The notes beneath the pieces are model-generated. The model did no database searches. It worked only from the letters and a program-made list of their open reading frames with translations, and had not been told where the DNA came from. A program made the translations under genes and the position numbers. Below are positions 25,352-33,668 of a DNA stretch of 64,000 bases, piece after piece (the first letter of the stretch is position 1; each line of letters opens with the position of its first letter). The stretch spans positions 2,815,501-2,879,500 of the forward strand of contig NZ_RBXO01000001.1 in the NCBI RefSeq assembly GCF_003634935.1, given 5' to 3'. The DNA comes from Saccharothrix australiensis. GTDB taxonomy: Bacteria; Actinomycetota; Actinomycetes; Mycobacteriales; Pseudonocardiaceae.

Positions 25352-26002
25352 ATGCGCGTACAGCTAGATCCCCGGCAGTGGCCCGGCCGTGTCATCCCCG
25401 AGACCGACCTCGAAATCGACACGGCCGTCGAGGCGTTCTGCCTGCGCGCGAACTGGGTCGACGCCGACCGCGCGGGTGTCCGCGCGGTCGTCGCGCCCTG
25501 GTTCGGCGAGGGGTGGAGCGTCGACGCCCTGCTGGCGGCCGTGGACCACAAGCCCGACGGGAGCAGGCAGGGCAGCCCCAGGAACCGCGACCAGGTTGCG
25601 CACGACTTCCTCCGCGCGCGGCTCCGGTCGTGGTGGCAGGGGGGCGCGCGGCGGGCGCGCCCCCCGGTCGCCGGCATGAGCCTGGGCCAGTGGTGGCGGG
25701 TCAACCGCCGCAACGCGCGGCTCACCCAGCCCCGGCCGCGCCGGGCGCTGGGCGAGGCCGGGCGGCTGGCGCAGGAGCAGTCGCGGGAGCGGGTGCGCGC
25801 GCGGCTGCGCGACCCGGTCGAGCGGTCCCGCGCCCGCGCCCGGCGGTGGCAGGAGGTGTTGGACAGCCTGCTGGTGCCCGGTCAGCGCGCGCCGACGTTC
25901 GAGGACTCGCGGAAGCTGCTCGCGGAGATCACGCAGGCCCCGTCGCACGCGGTGTGCAGCCGCTGCGGGTGCCGGACGGGGGTGTTGCCTCGTGCGGCGT
26001 GA
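25352..26002 (+). CDS. Actinomycete hypothetical protein, 216 aa
   Basis: No function recognised. The protein is strongly basic: MRVQLDPRQWPGRVIPETDL, then a helical domain (DADRAGVRAVVAPWFGEGWS, VDALLAAVDHKPDG) that looks like a DNA-binding helix-turn-helix, then a long Arg-rich segment. The C-terminus has a CSRCGC cysteine cluster that could bind zinc. This resembles proteins of actinobacterial replication or plasmid type, but no named family is certain. ATG at 25352 follows a GGAAGGGAG ribosome-binding site. Confidence 0.7.
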   Translation: MRVQLDPRQWPGRVIPETDLEIDTAVEAFCLRANWVDADRAGVRAVVAPWFGEGWSVDALLAAVDHKPDGSRQGSPRNRDQVAHDFLRARLRSWWQGGARRARPPVAGMSLGQWWRVNRRNARLTQPRPRRALGEAGRLAQEQSRERVRARLRDPVERSRARARRWQEVLDSLLVPGQRAPTFEDSRKLLAEITQAPSHAVCSRCGCRTGVLPRAA

Positions 26003-26100
26003 GTGACCTCGTGCGGCGTGAGTGACGTCGTGCGGAGAGGCGGCGATCCGACCACCCGGTCGTGACCGCGCGATGCGTGCTGCCCTCGAACCGGTTGCTG

Positions 26101-26205
26101 TTCGCGGACCCGCCGCCGGCGAACCTGCTGCCTGCGGACCCGCTGCCCGCAGACCTGCCGCCTGCGGACCCGCCGCCCGCAGACCCGCCGCCCGCGGACC
26201 CGCTG
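26101..26205. repeat. Seven copies of a 15-bp tandem repeat
   Basis: Seven exact-length 15-nt units, consensus CCCGCGGACCCGCCG. A related, more degenerate array built on CGCGAACCGCCGACC follows at about 26265-26358. Frames through it encode Pro/Ala/Asp pentapeptides on one strand and Arg-rich ones on the other, with no start signals. The 26003-26528 gap holds no supportable gene. Confidence 0.8.
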
Positions 26206-26528
26206 CGGTGTCGACCCCGGCCGCCGCCCTCGCTGCTGCCCTGGACCGGCGCTGCCGTCCGGAGCCGCGAACCGCCGACCCACGAACCGCCAGCCGGCGA
26301 CCGCGAACCCGGCGACCGCGAACCGCCAGCCGCCTACCGCGAACCGCCGACCGCCGACAGGCTTTCGTCCCGGCGTGGCACGTGGACCCGAACCCTACCC
26401 CGGTCGGCCGGTCGAACTCGCGCGGGGTCGGCGGCGTGTCGCCTGGTGGGGTGAATTGCCGGGAGCGGTCCTGCGCGTACGGCCGGGGCTGGTGGCATCC
26501 GGCGCGGCACTTCCGGTACTAACGCCCG

Positions 26529-27029
26529 GTGCGGAAATCCCGAGCGTGGCTCGTCGGCGCTCTCGTCGTGCCCGCTCTCCTCGCGGCGTCCGGGGTTTTC
26601 GCCCGCGCGCGGCTGGCCGAGCCGGTCCCGCCCGCCGGGCACAACCCCTCCGCCGAGGCCCCGCCGGTCACGCGGGCCGGTCCGCTGACCCTCACCGTCC
26701 GCGCCGACGAGGTGGTGCTGGCGGGCGGCGTCGCCGACGAGGCCGAGCGCCGGGCCCTGGTCGACGCCGTCCGCGCCGAGGCCACCGCCCACCGGGTGAC
26801 GGACCTGCTCGCACCGGGCGGCGACCGCCTGCCCGTCCCGGCGGACGCCGTCGCCGACCTGGTCGCCACCGCGGCCGAGCGGGGCGTGGGCGAGCGGGGC
26901 GCGGGCGAGTTCACCGCCGTGCTCGCGAGCGTTGGCGGCACACCCGGCCCGGCCCGCACCGGCGCGCCCATCCCCGACGTCGGGTCGCAGCGCCCCGACC
27001 CGGCCGCGCCCACCACGCAGACGTCCTGA
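26529..27029 (+). CDS. Exported BON-like/ArfB-like protein
   Basis: 166 residues. An N-terminal signal anchor (RAWLVGALVVPALLAASGVF) is followed by a small beta-alpha domain, LTLTVRADEVVLAGGVADEA then ALVDAVRAEATAHRV, resembling the BON-like repeats at the start of mycobacterial OmpATb/ArfA. The C-terminus is Pro/Thr-rich. GTG at 26529. It is 19 nt from the next membrane-protein gene and probably co-transcribed. The relation to an Arf operon is tentative, since no porin-like gene is adjacent. Confidence 0.7.
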   Translation: MRKSRAWLVGALVVPALLAASGVFARARLAEPVPPAGHNPSAEAPPVTRAGPLTLTVRADEVVLAGGVADEAERRALVDAVRAEATAHRVTDLLAPGGDRLPVPADAVADLVATAAERGVGERGAGEFTAVLASVGGTPGPARTGAPIPDVGSQRPDPAAPTTQTS

Positions 27030-27048
27030 TCAGCAGCTAGGAGTGGCA

Positions 27049-27690
27049 GTGTTCTGGTTGTTCGCCCAGATGTTCGTCCTGTGCGTGCTCGCGTTCCTCG
27101 GGGGCGCGGCGCTCACGTGGCTGCCGCTGCGCGCCACGATCCGCGGCCTGCGCGCCGAACTCACCCGCACGTCGCCGTGCGCAGCGCTCACCCGCCCGCC
27201 CCTGCGCCCGGCCCTCACCGCGACCGCCGTGGTCCTGTCGGACCGACCCCGGTCCGAACTGGAACCGCCGCACGCCGAGCTTCCCGAACCCGCCGCCAGG
27301 CCCAGCGCCGCCGTCAAGCCCAGCGCCGCCGTCAAGCCCGGTGCCGCCGTCAAGCTGAGCGCCGCCGCCAAGGCCGAGCCTCCCGCCAAGCCGAAGCCCG
27401 GAGCGATGGCCAAGTCCAACCCCCGTGCGACCACCAAGCCCAAGGCCGGGGCGACCGCCGACTCCGCGGCACCGCGCGGCACGTCGGCCACGAGGTCCGG
27501 TCCGCTGCCGGACCAGCGCGAGGTCGAGGTCAAGGGCAGCTCGAAGTCGATGATCTTCCACACCCCGGACTCGCCGTACTTCAAGCGCATGAAGGGTGAC
27601 GTCCGCTTCCGCTCGATCGCCGAGGCCGAGCAGGCGGGCTACACCCGGTGGCGGCCCAAGAGCGCGGTCGGGTCCACCGTCGCGGACTGA
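27049..27690 (+). CDS. Membrane protein with C-terminal 'sunset'-type domain
   Basis: 213 residues. One membrane helix at the N-terminus (FVLCVLAFLGGAALTWL) is followed by a long low-complexity Ala/Lys/Pro linker with KPSAAVKPSAAVKPGAAVK repeats. A conserved C-terminal 45-residue domain (VKGSSKSMIFHTPDSPYFKR, FRSIAEAEQAGYTRW) matches the small sunset domain found on actinobacterial envelope proteins. GTG at 27049 has a TAGGAG ribosome-binding site 5 nt upstream. The Lys-rich linker may contact wall polymers; this is inference. Confidence 0.75.
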   Translation: MFWLFAQMFVLCVLAFLGGAALTWLPLRATIRGLRAELTRTSPCAALTRPPLRPALTATAVVLSDRPRSELEPPHAELPEPAARPSAAVKPSAAVKPGAAVKLSAAAKAEPPAKPKPGAMAKSNPRATTKPKAGATADSAAPRGTSATRSGPLPDQREVEVKGSSKSMIFHTPDSPYFKRMKGDVRFRSIAEAEQAGYTRWRPKSAVGSTVAD

Positions 27691-27843
27691 AGCAGCCGCG
27701 AAGGGCCTGCCGTGGCGGCACGACCGCGTGCCGCGCTCGATCACGGGCGGCCACCGACGAGCACGGCGGCACCGACGATCGCGACCGGCCACCGACGATG
27801 ACGACCGGTCGCCCACCGGGACGGCCGCGCGCCCGCCGGGTCG

Positions 27844-28131
27844 TCAGCTCCGCTTGTGGTTGAGGGAGATCAGCCGGCGCAGCTCGCTCTCACCGAGCCC
27901 GCCCCAGATGCCGTAGGTCTCCTCCACGGCCAGCGCGTGGTCGCGGCACTCGGTCACCACCGGGCAGCGGGCGCACACCGCCTTCGCGCGGGCCTCCCGG
28001 TGTTCGCGGGCCGCGCCGCGCTCGTTCGGCGTGTGGAAGAACAGGGCGCTGTCCATGCCTCGGCACAGACCTTTCAACTGCCAGTCCCAGGAATCGGCGA
28101 CCGGCTGCGGGAGACGGGAGAGTTCGGGCAT
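27844..28131 (-). CDS. WhiB-family regulator, WhiD/WhiB3-like
   Basis: 95-residue iron-sulfur regulator. SRLPQPVADSWDWQLKGLCR and DSALFFHTPNERG match WhiD/WhiB3. Four cysteines are present: one in GLCRG, then CARCPVVTEC supplies three, all needed for a 4Fe-4S cluster. The turn motif reads GIWGGL instead of the common GVWGG. ATG at 28131 was preferred to the GTG at 28140 because it aligns with known WhiD starts and has an AGGA ribosome-binding site. WhiD proteins act with the principal sigma factor in development and redox responses. Confidence 0.92.
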   Translation of the reverse strand: MPELSRLPQPVADSWDWQLKGLCRGMDSALFFHTPNERGAAREHREARAKAVCARCPVVTECRDHALAVEETYGIWGGLGESELRRLISLNHKRS

Positions 28132-28182
28132 CGGAGTCACATCCTGTGGTCGGAACGTCCCTCGCCCCAGCCTAAATTCGAT

Positions 28183-29040
28183 TCAAAAACGGTTCAACTT
28201 GACCACGGCCTCGACCGCGTCCGGCAACGACGCCACCCACCGCGCGCCGGGCGGCACGGGTTCCCAACCGGGACCGCCCAGCAGCACCGGCTGACCGCGT
28301 TCCAGCAGGTCAGCCACCGGGGCGAGGGACGCGTACGCCGGATCGTGCGCCCACAGCACCACCACGGCGGGTGCGAGCAGCGTCACCGCGTCGAGCAGCG
28401 CACCGGCCGGCACCCGCGCGCCCAGGCCGCGCGAGGCGCAGCCGCGTTCGGCGAGCGCCGCGCCCAGCACGTCGAGCGGCAGGCTGTGCTGCTCCTCCGG
28501 CGCACAGGCGAGCAGCGCGGGCAGTCGCCCGGACACCGGTGGCGACCCCGACCGCAGCGCGCCCGTGATCGCCGCCGTCGCGAGGTGTTCGACCTCCACC
28601 CCGGACCCCTGGGCCGCGATCCGCTCGCCCAGGGCGATCAGGAACGGCATCAGCACGTCCTGCCACGCGCGCACCACGCCGTCCCGCTCGACCAACCGCG
28701 TCACGAGCGCGCTCATCAGGGGTTGGTCCAGCCGGGAGGCGGCACGGGCGAACCCGCGCGCCTCCTCCGGTTCCACCGCCAGCGCCCGCGGACCTCCGCC
28801 TGCCCGCGCCCGCTCCGGCGGCGCGCCGCCCAGGACGGCGGCGGCGGCCGACGCGGGTGTCACGCCCTGGCCCGTCAGCTCCAGCATCCGCCGCAGCCGA
28901 GCCACGTCCGCTTCGCTGTAGCGCCGGTGCCTGCCCTCTTCCCGGCTGCTCGGACCGAGCCCGTACCGGCGGTCCCACGTGCGCAGGGTGACCGGTGAGA
29001 CGCCGAGCATCCGCGCGACCGCCCCGGCACTCCAGTGCAC
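28183..29040 (-). CDS. MerR-family regulator with B12-binding-like domain
   Basis: 285 residues. The N-terminal MerR helix-turn-helix is clear (SAGAVARMLGVSPVTLRTWD, RYGLGP, HRRYSEADVARLRRM). Residues about 105-285 resemble the cobalamin-binding module of CarH/LitR: a helical cap and a Rossmann-like half (SLPLDVLGAALAERG, AVVVLWAHDPAY). The canonical DxHxxG motif is degenerate (EEQHSLPL), so B12 or light sensing is uncertain. GTG at 29040 starts the homology. It lies just downstream of hemerythrin on the same strand and upstream of WhiD. Confidence 0.82.
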   Translation of the reverse strand: MHWSAGAVARMLGVSPVTLRTWDRRYGLGPSSREEGRHRRYSEADVARLRRMLELTGQGVTPASAAAAVLGGAPPERARAGGGPRALAVEPEEARGFARAASRLDQPLMSALVTRLVERDGVVRAWQDVLMPFLIALGERIAAQGSGVEVEHLATAAITGALRSGSPPVSGRLPALLACAPEEQHSLPLDVLGAALAERGCASRGLGARVPAGALLDAVTLLAPAVVVLWAHDPAYASLAPVADLLERGQPVLLGGPGWEPVPPGARWVASLPDAVEAVVKLNRF

Positions 29041-29232
29041 CGCACACCGCCATCCGCGTCGATTCCGCCGGGCGGAATCGTAACGACCGGAGCGGCCGCG
29101 AGCCGGGCCGGCGGTGACGCGGCTGATCACCGGCGGACCGGGCGAAGCGGGACGGACCGCACGAGGGCCGGGGCGGGCCGCAGCAGGACCGACGCGGCGG
29201 TCCGCCCGCCGACACCGGTCCGGCGCGTCGCG

Positions 29233-29288
29233 GTTGAGGACCAGCGGTCCAGGACGAGCGGTCCAGGACGAGTAGGTTCAGGACGAGT
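29233..29288. repeat. Four-copy 14-15-bp tandem repeat
   Basis: Four units related to AGGACGAGCGGTCC run into the 3' end of the hemerythrin gene. Confidence 0.6.
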
Positions 29289-29823
29289 GGAGCTGCTGCC
29301 GCAACTGCTCCTTGCTCAGCCCGGACGCGCCGGAGAGCCCCGCGTTGCGCGCCTGCGCCAGCAGCTCGTCCCGCGTCGCCTGGCCCGGCAGCTCACCGAA
29401 GTGCCGGGCCCGGCTCTCCGCGAACGCCTTGCCCAGCTCCTGCCGTCGGCTGTCCGCGAGCCGCGACCGCATGCCGGGCAGCACCTTGGCCTCTTCTTCC
29501 TCCACGTGGTGCGTGACGTCCTCGACCAGCTCCTCCAGCACCCGGTCGAACTCGGGCGACGCCGGGTCGGTGTCGATCAGCTTCGCCAGCAGCTCCTCGG
29601 CCTCGACGTGCTCCTCCTGGCTGTGCGCCACCTCGTCGGCCTCGTCCGCCTCGTCGCGCGCGACCGGGTACACGGAGTCCTCCTCGGCGCGGCTGTGCGC
29701 GGTGAGCACCGCGGACAGCACCGGGACGAGCAGCGGTCGCTTCTCCGGGTGGTTCTTCAACTCGTCGAACAGCCGCTCCACCTCGCGGTGGTCCGCCATG
29801 ATCAGGTCGACGACGTCGGGCAT
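29278..29823 (-). CDS. Hemerythrin HHE protein with C-terminal Rho-N-like helix
   Basis: 181 residues. The diiron/O2-binding motifs include MADHREVERLFDEL, TAHSRAEEDSVYP, HSQEEHVEAEE and VTHHVEEEEAKVLP. Such proteins bind oxygen or NO. The C-terminal 30 residues (LLAQARNAGLSGASGLSKEQ) form a small helical domain of the same kind as the end of the ChaB-like protein in this window. ATG at 29823 has a GAGGAGG ribosome-binding site, and a GGGTATACCC palindrome lies about 30 nt upstream. Confidence 0.9.
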   Translation of the reverse strand: MPDVVDLIMADHREVERLFDELKNHPEKRPLLVPVLSAVLTAHSRAEEDSVYPVARDEADEADEVAHSQEEHVEAEELLAKLIDTDPASPEFDRVLEELVEDVTHHVEEEEAKVLPGMRSRLADSRRQELGKAFAESRARHFGELPGQATRDELLAQARNAGLSGASGLSKEQLRQQLHSS

Positions 29824-29868
29824 CGCGGGTCCTCCTCACTATCGGGTGAGGCGGGTATACCCAGCGCG

Positions 29869-30867
29869 TCAGCCGACTACCCGTCGGATCGTGTTGATCG
29901 GGCCGATCGACTCGATGTCCTGGATCTTCACCGGCACGCCCTCGGTGGACGCGTGCACGGCGCGGATGCCGTCGACGACCATCGACACGTGGTGCCGGTC
30001 GGCGTAGTAGATCACCAGGTCGCCGGGCTTGACCTCGTTGAGCGACACGGCCCGGCCGATGGTCGCCTGCCCGTAGGTGGTGCGGGGGATGGCGATGCCC
30101 GCCGACCGGTAGGCCGCCTGCATGAGGCTGGAGCAGTCCCACGTGTCGGGGCCGTTCGACCCGTACACGTAGTCCTCCCCGCGCTGCTCCAGGGCGAACG
30201 CCAGCGCCTCCCCGGCCTGTCCGGGCGGGACCGGCACCTCGCCGGTGAAGCCCTCGTCGGCCAGCGCGTCGCGTTCGGACTTCGGCAGGGCCCGGTACGC
30301 GTCGCGCGCCTCGGTGATCCGCGCGTCGAGCGCGGCCTTGCGCTGCCCGATGTCGTCGATGGCCTTGGTCGCGTTCGCGGCGGCGTCGGTGGCGCGGCGG
30401 GCCGCGTCGTCGGCCTTGGCGACGGCCGCGCCGAGGTCGGCCATCGCGCGTGAGTTCTCGCCGGCGAGGACGCCCAGCGCGGACATCCGGTTGAGGAAGT
30501 CCTGCTGCGACTCGCTGACCAGGATCGCCGAGAGCTGGTTGAACCGCGCGCCCTCGAAGGACGCCTCGGTGAGCAGGTCGACCTGGCCGCGCAGGTCGTC
30601 CTGCGCCCTGCGGGCGTCGTCGAGGTCGCGGTTGGCCTGGTCGAGTTCGCCCTGTGCCTTGGACAGGTCGTCCTGGGCGCGCAGGTGCTCCTCGTTGAGC
30701 TTCTCGGCCTCGGTGGTCAGCTCGTTGTACCGGCGCAGCGCCTCGGAGGCGTTGGGCGGCACCGGATCGGCGGCGGCGGGCGCGGCGGGCACCGCGCCGA
30801 CCAGGGCGATCACGGCGACGGCGGCCAGGGCCGCGCGGACGGTGCGCTGAACGGGGTACGACGCCAC
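29869..30867 (-). CDS. Secreted NlpC/P60 peptidoglycan hydrolase (RipA-like)
   Basis: 332 residues. A signal peptide (AALAAVAVIALVGAVPAAPA) leads into a long coiled coil (about 40-210), then an NlpC/P60 domain. The nucleophile is Cys in TWDCSSLMQAAY, and the catalytic His is in RHHVSMVVDG. It would cleave stem peptides in the wall. GTG at 30867 with GAGGAGGG upstream. The coiled coil fits the autoregulatory or FtsEX-activated architecture of cell-separation hydrolases. Confidence 0.92.
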   Translation of the reverse strand: MASYPVQRTVRAALAAVAVIALVGAVPAAPAAADPVPPNASEALRRYNELTTEAEKLNEEHLRAQDDLSKAQGELDQANRDLDDARRAQDDLRGQVDLLTEASFEGARFNQLSAILVSESQQDFLNRMSALGVLAGENSRAMADLGAAVAKADDAARRATDAAANATKAIDDIGQRKAALDARITEARDAYRALPKSERDALADEGFTGEVPVPPGQAGEALAFALEQRGEDYVYGSNGPDTWDCSSLMQAAYRSAGIAIPRTTYGQATIGRAVSLNEVKPGDLVIYYADRHHVSMVVDGIRAVHASTEGVPVKIQDIESIGPINTIRRVVG

Positions 30868-31062
30868 GGTCGCGCGGCCCTCCTCGAAAACCGGGTAGCC
30901 CGAACGGGTGACGCCCGTACAGGTCTCGGCCAGGTTACGGAACAGCGCCCCGCGCGTCCATCACCGGACGGCGTTTCGCGCGAACGGCAGCCGATCTCCC
31001 TCGGGAGCCGGTCGCCGCCGGGACTCGCCCGCCGGACCGGGGCGCCGCGTCGTCGGGCGGCG

Positions 31063-31917
31063 CTACACCCGCAGCCCGGTGAGGTCGGACCGCCCGCCCG
31101 CGTGCCCCACCGCCCGGCCGGCGGCGGCCACGGCCAGGCGGCCCGCCTCGCGCGGGTGGTCGCCGCGCACGAGCGCGAAGGTCAGCGCGGCGACGAAGGC
31201 GTCACCGCCGCCGGTCGTGTCCACGACGTCCTCGTCGGTCAGCGGCACGACCTCCGAACCCGCCGACCACACCAGGACGTTCGCCACGCCCCGCACCTCC
31301 AGGGCCACCAGCGACGGCCCGCGCCCGAGCAGTTCCCGCCCCGCCAGCACGGCGTCGCCGGTGGACGAGATGCACCGCCCGGTCAGCTCCTCGCCCTCCT
31401 GGTGGTCCGCGCGCAGGACGTCCGCGCCCGCCAACTGCTCACCCGTCGCGACGCCGTCGAGCACCACCAGCCCGTCGGCCAGCCGGATGGCGGCGAGCGC
31501 GGCGTCGACGGGCTGCTGGAGCTGCACGATCACGGCGTCCGCGCCCACCACGGCCGAGGTCATCACGTCGGCCTCGTGCACGAGCGACGACTCGGGCAGG
31601 TCCTGGAGGTAGCGCCACTTCCCGCCGCACACCACGTCCACGATCAAGGCGCTCCGCCCGCGCCGGACGATCGCCGAGGTGTCGACGCCGTCCGCCCGGA
31701 GCCGGTCCACCAGCCCGTTACCGACGTCGTCCTCCCCGACGACGCCGAGCAGGGTCGTCGACGCGCCGAGCTGCGCCAGCCCGACGGCGATGTTCGCGCC
31801 CTTGCCGCCGAGCACCTCGCGCCGTTCGAGCACCGGCGCCGTGCCGGCGGCGTCGGGCACCTCCGGCACGACCAGCACCAGGTCGCGGGCGATCTGACCC
31901 AACACGGCGACGCGCAT
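31063..31917 (-). CDS. PfkB-family carbohydrate kinase (ribokinase-like)
   Basis: 284 residues. The substrate-binding GGKGANIAVGLAQLG and the ATP/anion-hole motif DTTGGGDAFVAALT are the two PfkB signatures. It would phosphorylate ribose or a related sugar or nucleoside. ATG at 31917 lies exactly 9 nt after GGGTAC, with GTTT 15 nt further up, the best promoter of its kind in the window, and no ribosome-binding site. It is monocistronic. Confidence 0.9.
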   Translation of the reverse strand: MRVAVLGQIARDLVLVVPEVPDAAGTAPVLERREVLGGKGANIAVGLAQLGASTTLLGVVGEDDVGNGLVDRLRADGVDTSAIVRRGRSALIVDVVCGGKWRYLQDLPESSLVHEADVMTSAVVGADAVIVQLQQPVDAALAAIRLADGLVVLDGVATGEQLAGADVLRADHQEGEELTGRCISSTGDAVLAGRELLGRGPSLVALEVRGVANVLVWSAGSEVVPLTDEDVVDTTGGGDAFVAALTFALVRGDHPREAGRLAVAAAGRAVGHAGGRSDLTGLRV

Positions 31918-31926
31918 GTCCAACCC

Positions 31927-31951
31927 GTACCCGGCGGGCGACAACCGAAAC
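31927..31951 (-). promoter_or_regulatory. SigB/SigF-type promoter of the PfkB kinase
   Basis: On the minus strand: GTTT (31948-31951), 15 nt, GGGTAC (31927-31932), 9 nt, ATG. It matches the SigB/SigF consensus exactly. Confidence 0.65.
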
Positions 31952-32037
31952 CCCGGCGGTCGGCGGCGAGGGCCGGGCGGGTGTGGCCGCCCTGATCGCC
32001 CGCGCCGGTAACCTGGGTGCGAGGGGGTGGTGTCGCC

Positions 32038-32433
32038 GTGACGGAGCGCAAACCCGCCGGCGTGAGCTTCGAGACGTGGATCGACCGGCAGATCCGCGAG
32101 GCGCAGGAGCGGGGCGAGTTCGAGGACCTGCCGGGCGCGGGGAAACCCTTGCGCGGGCTGTCCGAGCCGCACGACGAGCTGTGGTGGGTCAAGGAGAAGG
32201 TCCGGCGCGAGGAGGGGACCGTGCTGCCGCCGACCCTCCAGTTGCGCAAGGACGCCGCCGCCGCGCGCGAGGCCGCCGCGCGGGCCGGGTCGGAGGAGGA
32301 GGTGCGGCGCATCCTGGAGGAGATCAACGCCGAGATCGTCGACGCCATCCGCAAGCCGAGGTCCGGCCCGCCGCTGAACCTGATGCCGTTCGACGTGGAG
32401 CACGTGGTGGCGGAGTGGCGGGCCGGGCGCTGA
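32038..32433 (+). CDS. DUF1992 (DnaJ-homologue C28 domain) protein
   Basis: 131 residues. FETWIDRQIREAQERGEFED and LPGAGKPLRGL are the DUF1992 signature, followed by WWVKEKVRREEG and a helical tail. The family is of unknown function; some members are linked to J-domain proteins. GTG at 32038 follows GAGGGGG. It ends at a strong bidirectional terminator. Confidence 0.88.
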   Translation: MTERKPAGVSFETWIDRQIREAQERGEFEDLPGAGKPLRGLSEPHDELWWVKEKVRREEGTVLPPTLQLRKDAAAAREAAARAGSEEEVRRILEEINAEIVDAIRKPRSGPPLNLMPFDVEHVVAEWRAGR

Positions 32434-32460
32434 AGCCCACTGGCCGAGCACTCGCCGTCC

Positions 32461-32487
32461 GTGCCCCCGGCGCGTGGCCGGGGGCAC
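32461..32487. terminator. Bidirectional terminator hairpin
   Basis: GTGCCCCCGGC, loop GCGTG, GCCGGGGGCAC: a perfect 11-bp stem between the convergent DUF1992 and DUF397 genes. Confidence 0.8.
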
Positions 32488-32494
32488 GCGGTGG

Positions 32495-32680
32495 TCAGGC
32501 GTCCTTGAGGGCCGTCAGGAAGCCGGCGAAGCGGGCGCGGTCGAAGGCGAGCACTGGCCCGTCCGGGTTCTTCGAGTCGCGCACCAGCAGGCTCGTGGTG
32601 GCGTGGGCGAGTTCGACGCAGTCACCGCCGTTGCCCGCGCTGTAGCTCGACTTGCGCCAGTGCGTGGGGACCGAGGTCAT
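32495..32680 (-). CDS. DUF397 protein
   Basis: 61 residues. WRKSSYSAGNGGDCVELA and VRDSKNPDGPVLAFD are the DUF397 signature. These small proteins sit beside DUF5753 XRE regulators, as here, in a BldB/AbaA-like or WhiJ-like pairing that affects development in Streptomyces. The partner gene lies 22 nt upstream on the same strand. Confidence 0.92.
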   Translation of the reverse strand: MTSVPTHWRKSSYSAGNGGDCVELAHATTSLLVRDSKNPDGPVLAFDRARFAGFLTALKDA

Positions 32681-32702
32681 AAGCCGGCACCTCCTCGTGA
32701 AG

Positions 32703-33551
32703 TCACAGTTCGCTTGCCACTGTAGCGAACAGCGAGGAGGTCTTCGCCGGCGTCAGCGCCGCGGTCAGCGAGTGCCGGAAGACCAATTCGTACTGAGCCA
32801 CGTGGGCCGGGTCGTCCACGGAGCCGGCCGTCGTCAGGTCTTCGAGGTAGACGATCGGCCGCTGGTTGTCCGCGAACCGCAGCAGCACGAACGGCAGCCC
32901 GGTCGCGGCGTGGGCACCCGCGCTGAACGGCACCACCTGGAGCGTCACGTTGGGCAGACCGCCCAACTTCCGCAGGTGTTGCAGCTGTTCCCGCATGACC
33001 TCCGGACCGCCGACCACCGTGCGGATGGCGGCCTCGTGCAGGACCAGGTGCAAGCGCTGGCTGCCGTCGACCAGGCGTGCCTGCCGTGCCTGGCGCGCTT
33101 CGATCAGCCGTTCCACCTGGTCGGGCTGGTGCAGGGGATTGGCCTCGATCAGGGCGCGGGCGTACTCCTTCGTCTGGAGCTGACCGGGCACCAGTTCGGC
33201 GTGGTAGCGCAGGACTTCGGTGGCGATCTGCTCCAGGTTGAAGAAGCGCCGGAAGAAGTCGGGCAGGACCGTGCCGTACGGGGTGCGCGGTCGGCGCTTG
33301 CGGGCTTCCCGCGCCAGCTCCTCGATGGGTTTGCGGGTCTGCTTGGACGCGCCGTAGAAGTCGAGCAGCACCCGCAGCTCGGCCGCCCGGATCGCCACGT
33401 CGCCCACCTCGATCCGCCGGATCTTCGCCGGCGAGCACTCCAGCACCTCGGCCGCGTGGTCCTGCGTCCTGCCGGTGCTCTCGCGCAGGGACGTGAGCGC
33501 CATCCCCAACTGCCGCTTGTAGACCGTCGGGCTCGCGCCGCTGCCGGACAT
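32703..33551 (-). CDS. XRE-family regulator with DUF5753 (WhiJ-like)
   Basis: 282 residues. The N-terminal XRE helix-turn-helix (ALTSLRESTGRTQDHAAEVL, SPAKIRRIEVG) is followed by DUF5753 (PDFFRRFFNLEQIATEVLRY, VPGQLQTKEYARALI, LHEAAIRTVVGG, LQVVPFSAGAH). These regulators control neighbouring DUF397 genes. ATG at 33551. It is divergent from the zinc-finger gene; the intergenic region holds a CTGCACGTGCAG palindrome. Confidence 0.92.
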   Translation of the reverse strand: MSGSGASPTVYKRQLGMALTSLRESTGRTQDHAAEVLECSPAKIRRIEVGDVAIRAAELRVLLDFYGASKQTRKPIEELAREARKRRPRTPYGTVLPDFFRRFFNLEQIATEVLRYHAELVPGQLQTKEYARALIEANPLHQPDQVERLIEARQARQARLVDGSQRLHLVLHEAAIRTVVGGPEVMREQLQHLRKLGGLPNVTLQVVPFSAGAHAATGLPFVLLRFADNQRPIVYLEDLTTAGSVDDPAHVAQYELVFRHSLTAALTPAKTSSLFATVASEL

Positions 33552-33643
33552 GACCACCTCAGCTTTCCCTCGTCTTCCGCGGTGCCGATCAGTCTGCCCG
33601 AAGTCGGTGGAATCGTCCTTCACCCGATGGTGTACTCCCCAGC

Positions 33644-33655
33644 CTGCACGTGCAG
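33644..33655. promoter_or_regulatory. 12-bp palindrome, candidate operator
   Basis: CTGCACGTGCAG is a perfect palindrome in the divergent region between the DUF5753 regulator and the zinc-finger/HTH operon. It is a plausible regulator site by position only. Confidence 0.35.
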
Positions 33656-33668
33656 CCTTTAATTTTTT

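Noticed and set aside
26062..26454. 130-codon Pro/Ala/Asp pentapeptide-repeat frame
   Set aside because: It follows directly from the 15-bp DNA repeat; all frames are open there and no start signal supports it.
30893..30898. GGGTAG as a promoter
   Set aside because: On the plus strand no gene begins downstream; it lies just upstream of the NlpC/P60 start on the wrong strand.
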